Origin: UBA1563 sp041667115
GTDB taxonomy: Bacteria > Bacteroidota > Ignavibacteria > Ignavibacteriales > Ignavibacteriaceae
Length of the DNA: 48,951 bases
Direction: 5' to 3'
NCBI GenBank assembly: GCA_041667115.1
Contig: JBAYFO010000026.1
Coordinates: 1-48,951, forward strand
Below, one piece after another: positions 24,981 through 33,257 of this stretch (position 1 is its first letter; each line of letters starts with the position of its first letter). The notes below the pieces were generated by a model, which searched no databases, was not told where the DNA came from, and saw nothing but the letters and a program-made list of their open reading frames with translations. A program made the position numbers and the translations under genes.

Positions 24981-26573
24981 TTATACAGCTTGTGATATTT
25001 CAGATAAATATGAAGTTGAAAGCTCATCTTTCGATTTAAAATATTGTTCCTGGTGATTAAGCGCCTGGAGAAATCCTTTCGCACTTGCTTCAATAATGTC
25101 GGTTGATATTCCTCTTCCGGTAAAAACAACATCATCCTTTTTTATTTTAACGATAACTTCTCCAAGTGCCTGACGACCGGAGGTAACCGACCGGACAAAA
25201 TAAGATTCCAACGAAACTTTTGTGTTCAAAGCCCGTTCGATAGCATTGAACGTTGCGTCTACAACACCGTCTCCGGTTGCTGATTCCTGCAGTAATTCCT
25301 TTTCCGTCTTTATGCGAACCGTTGCAGTCGGGATTGAATTTGTCCCGGAATGTATTTGCAAATAATCAAGTTCATAAAAGGATGCAGCAAATTTGATTGA
25401 GCTTTCTTCCATCAATATGCGCAAGTCGTCATCATAAATCTCCTTCTTTTTATCTGCAAGCGTTAAAAATTTCTCATAAATTTTTTGCAATTCTTTTTCC
25501 GGCAGATGAAAGCCAAGTTCTGTCAAACGTGATTTTAATCCGTGTCTACCTGAATGGCGACCAAGAACTATTTTTGTCTTTGGAACACCAACTGTTTCAG
25601 GCTGCATGATTTCATATGTCTGGCGGTTCTTTAACATTCCATCCTGATGAATACCCGACTCATGTGCAAATGCATTATCGCCAACAATCGCTTTGTTTGG
25701 CTGCACAACAATTCCGCTGTAGGAAGAAACCATTCTACTTGAATTATAGATTTCTTCGGTTTTTATTTTTGTAAAATATTTCACAAGGTCTTTTCTTACT
25801 TTTAACGCCATTACAACTTCTTCAAGCGAAGCATTCCCGGCGCGTTCACCAATTCCGTTAATTGTGCATTCAATCTGACGCGCACCATTCTCAATCCCGG
25901 CAAGAGAATTTGCGACTGCCAAACCTAAATCGTTATGGCAATGAACGCTGATAATCGCTTTGTCAATATTTTTTACGCGTCTTTTCAATTCCGCAATCTT
26001 CGCACCGAATTCCGAGGGGAAAGTATAGCCGGTTGTATCGGGAATATTGATTGTTGTCGCACCCGCTTCAATAGCGGTTTCAACGATGTCAACAAGATAA
26101 CCGATATCGGTTCTTCCCGCATCTTCAGCAGAATATTCGACATCTTTCATAAAAGATTTTGCGTAAGCAACAGAATCATACGTCATCTTCAAAACGGTTT
26201 TTCTTTTTTCTTCCAGAGTTTTTCCGTACCTGTCATCACCGAATTTTCCAAGAATATGAATATCCGAAGTACTGGTGAAGGTATGGATCCGTGGTTTCTT
26301 TCCATGTTTTAACGCCTCATAAGCAGCTTTAATATCGCCTTCTTTTGCCCGTGCAAGACCCGCAACAACAACATTCACTTCATTTGCAACCAGTTGAACA
26401 GCTTCAAATTGCGCGGGTGACGAGACCGGAAACCCGGCTTCGATAATATCAACATTAAGTTTTTCCAACTGTCTTGCAATTTCAACTTTTTCTGAAATGC
26501 TCAATGAGGCACCTGGAGATTGTTCACCGTCTCTTAATGTTGTGTCGAAAATATAAACTCTATTTTTATCCAT
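24981..26573 (-). CDS. leuA: 2-isopropylmalate synthase
   Basis: The 530-residue enzyme condenses 2-oxoisovalerate with acetyl-CoA, the committed step of leucine synthesis. The catalytic N-terminal barrel shows VYIFDTTLRDGEQSPGASLS, the metal-binding VHCHNDLGLAVANSLAG near residues 205-220 and NGIGERAGNASLEEVVMAL. The C-terminal regulatory dimer domain (about 400-520) includes TGDGVVDATFNAIERAL and GRGISTDIIEASAKGFLQAL, and is the site of leucine feedback in the family. Spacing to leuB (32 nt) and leuC (12 nt) supports one operon. Confidence 0.96.
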   Translation of the reverse strand: MDKNRVYIFDTTLRDGEQSPGASLSISEKVEIARQLEKLNVDIIEAGFPVSSPAQFEAVQLVANEVNVVVAGLARAKEGDIKAAYEALKHGKKPRIHTFTSTSDIHILGKFGDDRYGKTLEEKRKTVLKMTYDSVAYAKSFMKDVEYSAEDAGRTDIGYLVDIVETAIEAGATTINIPDTTGYTFPSEFGAKIAELKRRVKNIDKAIISVHCHNDLGLAVANSLAGIENGARQIECTINGIGERAGNASLEEVVMALKVRKDLVKYFTKIKTEEIYNSSRMVSSYSGIVVQPNKAIVGDNAFAHESGIHQDGMLKNRQTYEIMQPETVGVPKTKIVLGRHSGRHGLKSRLTELGFHLPEKELQKIYEKFLTLADKKKEIYDDDLRILMEESSIKFAASFYELDYLQIHSGTNSIPTATVRIKTEKELLQESATGDGVVDATFNAIERALNTKVSLESYFVRSVTSGRQALGEVIVKIKKDDVVFTGRGISTDIIEASAKGFLQALNHQEQYFKSKDELSTSYLSEISQAV

Positions 26574-26605
26574 TGTCTTCCCTTTCGAGGGTAATTTTTT
26601 ATATT

Positions 26606-27703
26606 CTAAACTTCCACAGTGGAATTTTTTTCTTCAAATATTGCTTCAAGCGATTTTAAGACTTCATCACGCATGATTGTTGTCGAAACAAGCGTCATGT
26701 CTTCCGAATAAATATCTGCAGTTCTAAAATTCTTTTCCAGCGTTTTTGCAATTGCTTTTTCGATCGTTGAACCAATCTCAGGAAGATTGAACGAATAATT
26801 GAACATCAAGGCAATTGAAGCAATTGACGCAAGCGGATTAGCTTTAGTCTGTCCGGCAATATCCGGTGCGCTCCCGTGGACAGGTTCGTACAAAGCATAT
26901 TTTTCGCCAAGACTTGCGGATGGAAGCATTCCCAGACTACCTGTAATCATCGCTGCAACATCACTTAAAATATCACCAAACAAATTTTGCGTTAGGATAA
27001 CATCAAATTGTTTTGGATTACGGACTAACTGCATTGCAGCATTATCAACGTACATATCGCTTAATTTAACATCCGGATATTCTTCTTTATGAATTTGATG
27101 TACAACTTTGCGCCAGAATTGAGAACTCTCCAACACGTTTGCTTTATCAACCGAAGTCACTCTTCCACTTCGTTGACGCGCAACCGTAAAGGCTTTCCTG
27201 GCTATTCGTTCTACTTCTTCTTTCGAATAAACTAAAGTATTCCATCCTTTATTTTCATCATAACCACGTGGTTCGCCAAAATAAATGCCACCGGTCAATT
27301 CTCTAAAAATTACAATATCGGTTCCCGAAAGAACTTCAGGACGCAGTGATGAAGCATCAAGGAGCGCGTCATACACTTTTGCCGGACGAATATTAGAAAA
27401 TAATCCTAGCGATTTTCTTAGTTTCAACAATGCCGCTTCCGGTTTTAAATGATGCGGCAAAGTTTCCCATTTCGTTCCTCCAACCGCACCAAGAAAGACC
27501 GCATCGGCATCATAACAAGCACTCAATGTCGCATCAGTTAACGGATTTTCGTTCGCATCGTAGGAGCATCCACCGATTAAATGATAGCTATAGGTAAGGT
27601 CAATCCCGGTTTTCTCGGCAACAAATTGTAACACTTTAACAGCGGCATCCGTTACTTCGGGACCAATTCCATCTCCGGGTAAGAGAGCAATTTTATATTT
27701 CAT
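26606..27703 (-). CDS. leuB: 3-isopropylmalate dehydrogenase
   Basis: The 365-residue cytoplasmic enzyme oxidises and decarboxylates 3-isopropylmalate with NAD+; the same enzyme type can handle the methylmalate intermediate of the citramalate route. It opens YKIALLPGDGIGPEVTDAAV. The substrate-binding arginines are in FSNIRPAKVYDALLDASSLR and IFRELTGGIYFGEPRG. The SDMYVDNAAMQLVRNPKQFD metal/substrate region and the GSAPDIAGQTKANPLASIAS NAD-binding segment follow. Length is normal. It lies 37 nt after ilvC. Confidence 0.96.
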   Translation of the reverse strand: MKYKIALLPGDGIGPEVTDAAVKVLQFVAEKTGIDLTYSYHLIGGCSYDANENPLTDATLSACYDADAVFLGAVGGTKWETLPHHLKPEAALLKLRKSLGLFSNIRPAKVYDALLDASSLRPEVLSGTDIVIFRELTGGIYFGEPRGYDENKGWNTLVYSKEEVERIARKAFTVARQRSGRVTSVDKANVLESSQFWRKVVHQIHKEEYPDVKLSDMYVDNAAMQLVRNPKQFDVILTQNLFGDILSDVAAMITGSLGMLPSASLGEKYALYEPVHGSAPDIAGQTKANPLASIASIALMFNYSFNLPEIGSTIEKAIAKTLEKNFRTADIYSEDMTLVSTTIMRDEVLKSLEAIFEEKNSTVEV

Positions 27704-27740
27704 TTTTATTCCTAATTCGTAATTCCAAATTCCTAATTGC

Positions 27741-28757
27741 TTAGGCGTCGACTTCTTCTTTTTTATTTTGATTGAACAACCAGCTCATCATTCCGCGGAG
27801 TTTTGCTCCGACGGTTTCAATTGAATGTTCCCGGTTACTCTTTCTCAGTTTTTCAAACTCAGGTCCGCCGCTTTTATATTCAGCTAACCATTCGTTTGCA
27901 AATTTACCTGATTGAATTTCAGCAAGAATTTTTTTCATTTCATTTTTCGATTCCTGCGTAATGATTCTTGGACCGCGCGTCATACCGCCATACTCGGCAG
28001 TATCGCTAACGGAATAATTCATTCGTGAAAGACCTCCTTCATAATAAAGGTCGACGATAAGTTTCATTTCATGCATGCATTCAAAATATGCTAGCTCCGG
28101 CGGATACCCGGCTTCGGTCAAGGTTTCAAATCCAGCTTTAATCAGTTCAGCCGAACCGCCGCAAAGCACGGCTTGTTCACCGAATAAATCAGTTTCAGTT
28201 TCATTCTTGAAATTTGTTTCGATAACGCCGGCACGCGCACCGCCAATACCTTTTGCCCACGCTAACGCAAGATCTTTTGTCTTGCCAGAAGAATCTTGGT
28301 AAACCGCAATCAGACATGGAACGCCCGAACCTTCTGTAAACGTTCTGCGCACTAAATGTCCCGGACCTTTAGGTGCTATCATCATAACATTCACATCTTC
28401 CGGAGGAATAATTTGTTTGTAATGAATATTAAATCCATGCCCAAATGCTAATGTTTTTCCAGAGGTTACATGCTGAACAATATCGTTGTCATAAATTTCT
28501 TTTTGTGTCTGATCCGGCAAAAGCAACATGATCACTTCAGCCCATGCAGAAGCATCGGAAACCGTTTTCACTTGAAAACCAAGCGCTTCGGCTTTTTCCC
28601 AACGCGGACTGTTTTTACGAAGACCAACGCAGACATTCATTCCGCTGTCTTTCAAATTGAGTGCATGCGCGTGTCCCTGACTTCCGAAGCCAAGCACCGC
28701 AATTTTTTTATCTTTTAGAAATTCTAAATTGGCATCGCCATCATAATACACTTTCAT
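27741..28757 (-). CDS. ilvC: Ketol-acid reductoisomerase, class I
   Basis: The 338-residue enzyme converts 2-acetolactate and 2-aceto-2-hydroxybutyrate to dihydroxy acids with NAD(P)H and Mg2+. The nucleotide-binding loop is KIAVLGFGSQGHAHALNLKD. Further hallmarks are MMIAPKGPGHLVRRTFTEGS, the metal/acidic cluster DLFGEQAVLCGG and YFECMHEMKLIVDLYYEGGL. The C-terminal knotted domain ends in MSWLFNQNKKEEVDA. The size is that of the short class I form. Its start overlaps the ilvN stop by 4 bp (ATGA), implying translational coupling. Confidence 0.97.
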   Translation of the reverse strand: MKVYYDGDANLEFLKDKKIAVLGFGSQGHAHALNLKDSGMNVCVGLRKNSPRWEKAEALGFQVKTVSDASAWAEVIMLLLPDQTQKEIYDNDIVQHVTSGKTLAFGHGFNIHYKQIIPPEDVNVMMIAPKGPGHLVRRTFTEGSGVPCLIAVYQDSSGKTKDLALAWAKGIGGARAGVIETNFKNETETDLFGEQAVLCGGSAELIKAGFETLTEAGYPPELAYFECMHEMKLIVDLYYEGGLSRMNYSVSDTAEYGGMTRGPRIITQESKNEMKKILAEIQSGKFANEWLAEYKSGGPEFEKLRKSNREHSIETVGAKLRGMMSWLFNQNKKEEVDA

Positions 28758-29284
28758 ACTTTTTCCTTTTCTTTTAGTTGTGAAGAAACTTTTGGTTGAA
28801 TTTTTGATTGCTCGCCGCGCTTAAGTGCAACGGTTCCGGAACGCGCGATCTCTTTTATTCCGTATTGGGTTAATACGTTGATCGCAGCGTCAATCTTATC
28901 CGGCGGACCGGTTATTTCCAGGGTTAACGTTCTATTATTGATATCCACAATATTTCCCCGAAAAATATCACAGATGTTTGTCAGTTCGGTTCTGGTTCCT
29001 TTTTGATAGAAGACCGTGATGAGCGCCAGTTCACGTTCAATGCGCGGCTGCCCGGTTAAATCTATTACTTTGATCGTATCGATCAAACGGTTTAACTGCT
29101 TAACAACCTGTTCAATGATTTGGTCATCTCCTGAAGTTACCAGCGTCATGCGGGAAATTTCAGGCTCCTCGGTTTCACCAATAGAAATACTGTGAATATT
29201 GAACCCTCTTCCGCTAAACATAGTTGCTACGCGGTTAAAAGCTCCAAAACGGTTTTCGACTAAAACAGAAATTGTGTGTTTCAT
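28754..29284 (-). CDS. ilvN: Acetolactate synthase small (regulatory) subunit
   Basis: The 176-residue protein is the regulatory partner of IlvB and confers feedback inhibition by valine. An ACT domain fills residues 3-78 (HTISVLVENRFGAFNRVATM then FSGRGFNIHSISIG), followed by the second ALS domain (REL..ITVFYQKGTRTELTNI and FRGNIVDINNRTLTLEITGP). It has the usual IlvH size. It starts 3 nt after the ilvB stop and overlaps ilvC by 4 bp, a very tight arrangement fitting a stoichiometric complex. Confidence 0.95.
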   Translation of the reverse strand: MKHTISVLVENRFGAFNRVATMFSGRGFNIHSISIGETEEPEISRMTLVTSGDDQIIEQVVKQLNRLIDTIKVIDLTGQPRIERELALITVFYQKGTRTELTNICDIFRGNIVDINNRTLTLEITGPPDKIDAAINVLTQYGIKEIARSGTVALKRGEQSKIQPKVSSQLKEKEKV

Positions 29285-29287
29285 TTG

Positions 29288-31006
29288 TTATACCATTGTT
29301 TTTGGATTTAATCTTTTTGTCATCATTTCACCGATTGAAGCTCCGGCTGGAACCATCGGGAAAACCATATCTTCTTTTACAACTTTAAATTCGATAAATA
29401 CAGGACGATCATTAATTGCAAAAGCTTCATCAAGCATCGATTCAACTTCCTTCGGATTATCAGTTGAAAACGCCGCAAGTCCAAAGGCTTCAGCAACTTT
29501 TCTGAAATCGGGATTACTCTTTGAGAGATCGGTAAAACTGTATTTTTCTGCATGGAAAAGTTCTTGCCATTGCCGTACCATTCCTAAGAAACTATTATTT
29601 ATTACAAAAAATTTGATAGGAAGTTTATAAGCAACAGCAGTTATTAGTTCCTGAATATTCATCTGGAATCCACCGTCTCCGCTTATTGAAATAACCGGAC
29701 GATCTTTAATTCCAAACGCAGCACCGATAGAAGCAGGAACGGAAAATCCCATGGTTCCAAGTCCACCACTTGTTAGATGCGAACGGGGATGAACAAATTT
29801 ATAATGCTGCGCTATCCACATTTGGTGCTGACCAACATCTGAAACAACAACGGCTTCTCCTTTTGTTTTTTCAGAAATTTTTTCAATTACAAATTGTGTT
29901 CTCAACTTTCCATCATTCGCGTCAAGTTCAAAGGGACATTCCTTTTTCCATTTTTCAATTTGTTTCCACCATTCTGTAAAATCAGGATGCTCATCCATTT
30001 CGGCAGCTAATTCCGCGAGCACATGCTTAACATCTCCAACAATGGGCAAATCTACAATCACGTTTTTATCTATCGCTGTCGGATCAACATCAACATGAAT
30101 TTTGTAAGACTTCGTCGAGAAAGATTCAACTTTTCCAGTCACTCTATCATCAAAACGGGCGCCTAGGGCGATGAGTAAGTCGCAGCTATTAACGGCTTGA
30201 TTTGCCCAATAGGTTCCGTGCATTCCAAGCATACCAAGAGAAAGTTCATCTGTTCCCGGGAAAGCCCCTAATCCTTGTAGCGTCATAGTAATTGGTAAAT
30301 TATTTTCTCTTGCAAGAAGAGCTAATTCACGCGTTCCACCGGACATGATAACACCGCCCCCCACATAGAGCAAAGGTCTCTTAGCTTTTTTAAGCATCTC
30401 GGCAGCTTTTTTAATTTGATTTTGATGTCCGAGAAAAGTCGGTTTGTATCCGCGTATTTCAACTTTTTCAGGATATTCAAATTCACAAAAAGAGTTGATG
30501 ACATCTTTCGGAAGATCAACAAGTACCGGTCCGGGTCTTCCCGTTGAAGCAATAAAGAATGCCTTGCGAATTGTCTCGGCTAATTCTTTCACATCACGTA
30601 CAAGAAAATTATGTTTGGTGATCGGTCTTGTTATGCCCATAATATCGGCTTCTTGAAAAGCATCGTTCCCAATTAATTTAGTCGGCACCTGCCCGGTAAA
30701 AACAACAATAGGAATTGAATCCATATAGGCATCGGCAATTCCCGTAACAGTATTTGTGGCGCCGGGTCCCGAAGTAACGAGAACCACACCAACTTTTCCG
30801 GTAGCTTTTGCATAACCTTCGGCAGCATGGGTAGCGCCCTGCTCATGGCGGGTTAAAATATGTTCAAGAAAATCAACGTCATAGAGTTTTTCGTAAAGTT
30901 TTAGAACAGATCCACCCGGGTATCCAAAAACATACTCAACCTTTTCTTTTCGCAAACATTCAAAAAAGATGTCTGCACCACTCATCTTTTGTTTCGTCTC
31001 TTTCAT
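29288..31006 (-). CDS. ilvB: Acetolactate synthase large (catalytic) subunit
   Basis: The 572-residue thiamine-diphosphate enzyme condenses pyruvate with pyruvate or 2-oxobutyrate, the first shared step of valine, leucine and isoleucine synthesis. The N-terminal domain has EYVFGYPGGSVLKLYEKL and the catalytic glutamate region TRHEQGATHAAEGYAKATGK. The central domain carries the FAD-type ARFDDRVTGKV segment. The ThDP motif is ISGDGGFQMNIQELITAV through INN near residue 465. The C-terminus ends in VPAGASIGEMM. AAAGGA lies ahead of the ATG. It is 32 nt after ilvD and 3 nt before ilvN. Confidence 0.96.
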   Translation of the reverse strand: MKETKQKMSGADIFFECLRKEKVEYVFGYPGGSVLKLYEKLYDVDFLEHILTRHEQGATHAAEGYAKATGKVGVVLVTSGPGATNTVTGIADAYMDSIPIVVFTGQVPTKLIGNDAFQEADIMGITRPITKHNFLVRDVKELAETIRKAFFIASTGRPGPVLVDLPKDVINSFCEFEYPEKVEIRGYKPTFLGHQNQIKKAAEMLKKAKRPLLYVGGGVIMSGGTRELALLARENNLPITMTLQGLGAFPGTDELSLGMLGMHGTYWANQAVNSCDLLIALGARFDDRVTGKVESFSTKSYKIHVDVDPTAIDKNVIVDLPIVGDVKHVLAELAAEMDEHPDFTEWWKQIEKWKKECPFELDANDGKLRTQFVIEKISEKTKGEAVVVSDVGQHQMWIAQHYKFVHPRSHLTSGGLGTMGFSVPASIGAAFGIKDRPVISISGDGGFQMNIQELITAVAYKLPIKFFVINNSFLGMVRQWQELFHAEKYSFTDLSKSNPDFRKVAEAFGLAAFSTDNPKEVESMLDEAFAINDRPVFIEFKVVKEDMVFPMVPAGASIGEMMTKRLNPKTMV

Positions 31007-31038
31007 AAGGTATATCCTTTCTCAGTTCTGTGTATTAT

Positions 31039-32712
31039 TTATTTTAATATTGCACCGGTGTTGGCAGAAGTAACCAATCTTGCATACCTGCCTAAATAAC
31101 CTTTTTTTATTTTCGGTTCAAATGCAGGAAGCGCCGTTAAACGTTTTTGAATTTCTTCATCGGTGAGCCCAACGCTTAATATTCTGTTTGGAATATCAAC
31201 GGTAACCAAATCGCCTTCAACCAATGCTGCAATGGGACCGCGTTCCGCAGCTTCCGGGGAAATATGTCCGATGCAAGCCCCACGTGTACCACCGGAAAAT
31301 CTTCCGTCGGTTATCAAGGCAACTTTATCGCCTAAACCCATTCCCATAATAGCAGAGGTTGGAGAGAGCATTTCCGGCATTCCGGGTCCTCCTTTTGGTC
31401 CCTCATACCGGATAACAACAACATCGCTGGCTTTAACTTTTCCGGCTAAAATGTTTTCCATCGCTTCATCTTGTGAATTATAAATTCTTGCAGGACCGGT
31501 ATGATTCATCATTTTAGGATCTACCGCACCGGTTTTTACAATTGAACCAAGCGGAGCTAAATTTCCAAAAAGAACAGCCAATCCGCCGGTTTTTGAATAA
31601 GGGTTTTCAACTGTACGAATAACCGAGGAATTTTTAATTTCCGCTTGAGCAATGTTCTCTCCAAGAGTTTTTCCGGTAACTGTTTGTCTTGATAAATCAA
31701 GGATTCCTTCAACTTTGGAGATTTCATTTAAGATAGCCGAAATACCTCCAGCCGCATCAACATCTTCCATATGTACATCTTTTGTTGCCGGACTAACTTT
31801 ACAGATGTAAGGGACTTTTTGAGAAAGTTTATTCAGTTCCGCTAAATCAAAATCTATTTCAGCTTCGTTCGCAATTGCCAGCGTGTGAAGAACAGTGTTC
31901 GTACTTCCACCCATTGCCATATCAAGAACAAAAGCATTCATTATGGATTCTTTTGTTACAATATCTCTTGGTTTAATATCCTTTTCAACCAATGTAACAA
32001 TCTGTTTCGCAGCTTTTTTAGCTAATTCATGGCGTAGCGGGTCTATTGCGAGGATTGAACCGTTACCGGGAAGAGCCATCCCGAGCGCTTCCATCAAGCA
32101 ATTCATTGAGTTGGCAGTAAACATTCCCGAGCAGGAACCGCAGGTTGGGCAACTGAAATTTTCTAATTCATTTAATTGTTTGTCGTTTATTTTTCCGGAT
32201 TGATATTCTCCAACTCCTTCAAAGACGGAGATGAGATCAACTTTTTTACCGGATGGAGTTTTTCCGGCTTTCATCGGTCCACCGGAAATAAAAATTGTAG
32301 GGATATTCACTCTAACGGCAGCCATTAACATACCGGGAACAATTTTATCGCAATTCGGGATGCAGACCATTCCATCTAAACGATGGGCTTCAACTACAGT
32401 CTCAACGCTGTCGGCGATCAATTCTCTACTTGCGAGTGAGTAACGCATACCGATATGCCCCATCGCGATTCCGTCATCAACACCGATTGTGTTAAATTCA
32501 AACGGCACACCGCCTGCTTCACGGACAGCCTCTTTAACTATTCTTCCAAATTCTTGGAGGTGGACGTGTCCGGGAATTAAATCGATGTACGAATTACAAA
32601 TTCCTATAAAAGGTTTTTTAAAATCTTCATCGCTCTTTATCACGCCGGTAGCTTTCAGCAAGCTGCGGTGCGGAGCTTTATCAAAACCTTTTTTTATTAA
32701 ATCAGATCTCAA
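31039..32712 (-). CDS. ilvD: Dihydroxy-acid dehydratase
   Basis: The 557-residue Fe-S enzyme dehydrates dihydroxy acids to the 2-oxo acids of valine and isoleucine. I place the start at TTG (32712): GAGGT lies 6 nt upstream and the protein then begins RSDLIKKGFDKAPHRSLLKA, as in the family. A further TTG nine codons up (32739) would add SIFKLEVIL and bury the ribosome site. The cluster cysteines are in CIPNCDKIVPGM and SCPTCGSCSGMF. IDVDAAGG-type (EDVDAAGGISAIL) and DGRFSGGTRGACIGHISPEA regions complete the active site. It is the first enzyme gene after the attenuator-like leader. Confidence 0.95.
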   Translation of the reverse strand: MRSDLIKKGFDKAPHRSLLKATGVIKSDEDFKKPFIGICNSYIDLIPGHVHLQEFGRIVKEAVREAGGVPFEFNTIGVDDGIAMGHIGMRYSLASRELIADSVETVVEAHRLDGMVCIPNCDKIVPGMLMAAVRVNIPTIFISGGPMKAGKTPSGKKVDLISVFEGVGEYQSGKINDKQLNELENFSCPTCGSCSGMFTANSMNCLMEALGMALPGNGSILAIDPLRHELAKKAAKQIVTLVEKDIKPRDIVTKESIMNAFVLDMAMGGSTNTVLHTLAIANEAEIDFDLAELNKLSQKVPYICKVSPATKDVHMEDVDAAGGISAILNEISKVEGILDLSRQTVTGKTLGENIAQAEIKNSSVIRTVENPYSKTGGLAVLFGNLAPLGSIVKTGAVDPKMMNHTGPARIYNSQDEAMENILAGKVKASDVVVIRYEGPKGGPGMPEMLSPTSAIMGMGLGDKVALITDGRFSGGTRGACIGHISPEAAERGPIAALVEGDLVTVDIPNRILSVGLTDEEIQKRLTALPAFEPKIKKGYLGRYARLVTSANTGAILK

Positions 32713-32736
32713 GATGACCTCAAGTTTAAATATTGA

Positions 32737-32762
32737 CAAACAAGAAAAACCAATCGGTTTTC
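32737..32762 (-). terminator. Attenuator-type terminator hairpin before ilvD
   Basis: On the minus strand GAAAACC-GATT-GGTTTTTC followed by TTGTTTG forms a short hairpin with a T-rich tail, 25-50 nt ahead of the ilvD start. It directly follows a competing longer stem (32763-32823). Its GC content is low, so its strength as a terminator is uncertain. Confidence 0.45.
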
Positions 32763-32823
32763 GTCAATCCCGAAATCTTAATTATATATGTGTGTTAGTC
32801 TTATGTTTTGATTTGGGATTGAC
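32763..32823 (-). promoter_or_regulatory. Leader stem (candidate antiterminator or pause structure)
   Basis: GTCAATCCCAAATC and GATTTCGGGATTGAC (minus strand, 32823-32810 and 32777-32763) pair over 14 bp with one bulged C around a 32-nt loop. The stem starts 8 nt past the leader-peptide stop codon and ends next to the terminator-like hairpin, the expected position for ribosome-controlled folding. Confidence 0.5.
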
Positions 32824-32830
32824 TTTATTC

Positions 32831-32862
32831 TTAGCCTAGAATAATAATGCTTAGTAGGCTAA
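32831..32862 (-). promoter_or_regulatory. Hairpin overlapping the leader-peptide stop codon
   Basis: TTAGCCTA (32862-32855, minus strand) pairs perfectly with TAGGCTAA (32838-32831) across a 16-nt loop. The distal arm contains the leader stop codon and the loop holds the CTA-AGC-ATT-ATT-ATT regulatory codons. A ribosome stalled on Ile/Leu codons would open it. Confidence 0.55.
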
Positions 32863-32998
32863 TAATAACAGAAATCCCAATAACGACAGAAAAAATCGGA
32901 AGGATAGTTATTGGAGAAATCACAACAGACGGACTACCGGGGATGCTGGTAGAACCGCTAAAATTGTTTTGTGTACTATGTTGTGATCGATTTTTCAT
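32831..32998 (-). CDS. Branched-chain amino-acid leader peptide of the ilv-leu operon
   Basis: A 55-codon frame starts at ATG 32998, just after a TTGACA-N17-TATCTTTG promoter, and ends 119 nt before the ilvD start. Of its last 31 residues (from VVISPITILP to SLLSIIILG), 20 are Ile, Val or Leu: 11 Ile, 5 Val, 4 Leu, including runs VV, II and III. This is the composition expected of an attenuation leader in which ribosome stalling senses charged tRNA-Ile/Val/Leu. Three stems lie at or after the stop codon. An upstream in-frame ATG at 33055 would precede the promoter and is unlikely to be used. There is no ribosome site and the 5' leader is under about 15 nt. A hydrophobic small membrane protein is the alternative reading. 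Confidence 0.65.
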   Translation of the reverse strand: MKNRSQHSTQNNFSGSTSIPGSPSVVISPITILPIFSVVIGISVIISLLSIIILG

Positions 32999-33011
32999 TT
33001 TTTTATTGATG

Positions 33012-33042
33012 CAAAGATAACAGAAGGAAGCGCACTTGTCAA
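33012..33042 (-). promoter_or_regulatory. Promoter of the ilv-leu operon
   Basis: On the minus strand TTGACA (33042-33037) is followed after 17 nt by TATCTTTG (33019-33012), which fits both the classical -35 hexamer and the Bacteroidota -7 box TAnnTTTG. The leader-peptide ATG lies 13 nt beyond the -7 box, so the transcript would be nearly leaderless. Confidence 0.65.
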
Positions 33043-33257
33043 GTTTCAAAGCCATTTTTTTTCTTCTTTCTGAAATTAAATGTACGGGAGTGCATATTTT
33101 CCCATAAACAATTTAGGCACAGGCTAAGAATAACTTAATCAAATTGGATCATTTCTCTCTTCCGCCCCATAATTTTTAAAATGCACAAACCTTTAATGAT
33201 TTGTTAAATCGATTTCTAAATTCTAATTTGCGCATAAATTAAATATGGAGTTAGCAA

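Noticed and set aside
32713..32739. Upstream TTG start for ilvD adding nine residues
   Set aside because: The GAGGT ribosome site is inside the extension, and the family N-terminus matches RSDLIKKGFDKAP from the inner TTG.
32999..33055. Longer N-terminus for the ilv leader peptide (ATG at 33055)
   Set aside because: The TTGACA/TATCTTTG promoter lies inside this extension, so a transcript from it would not include the upstream ATG. The inner ATG at 32998 is preferred.
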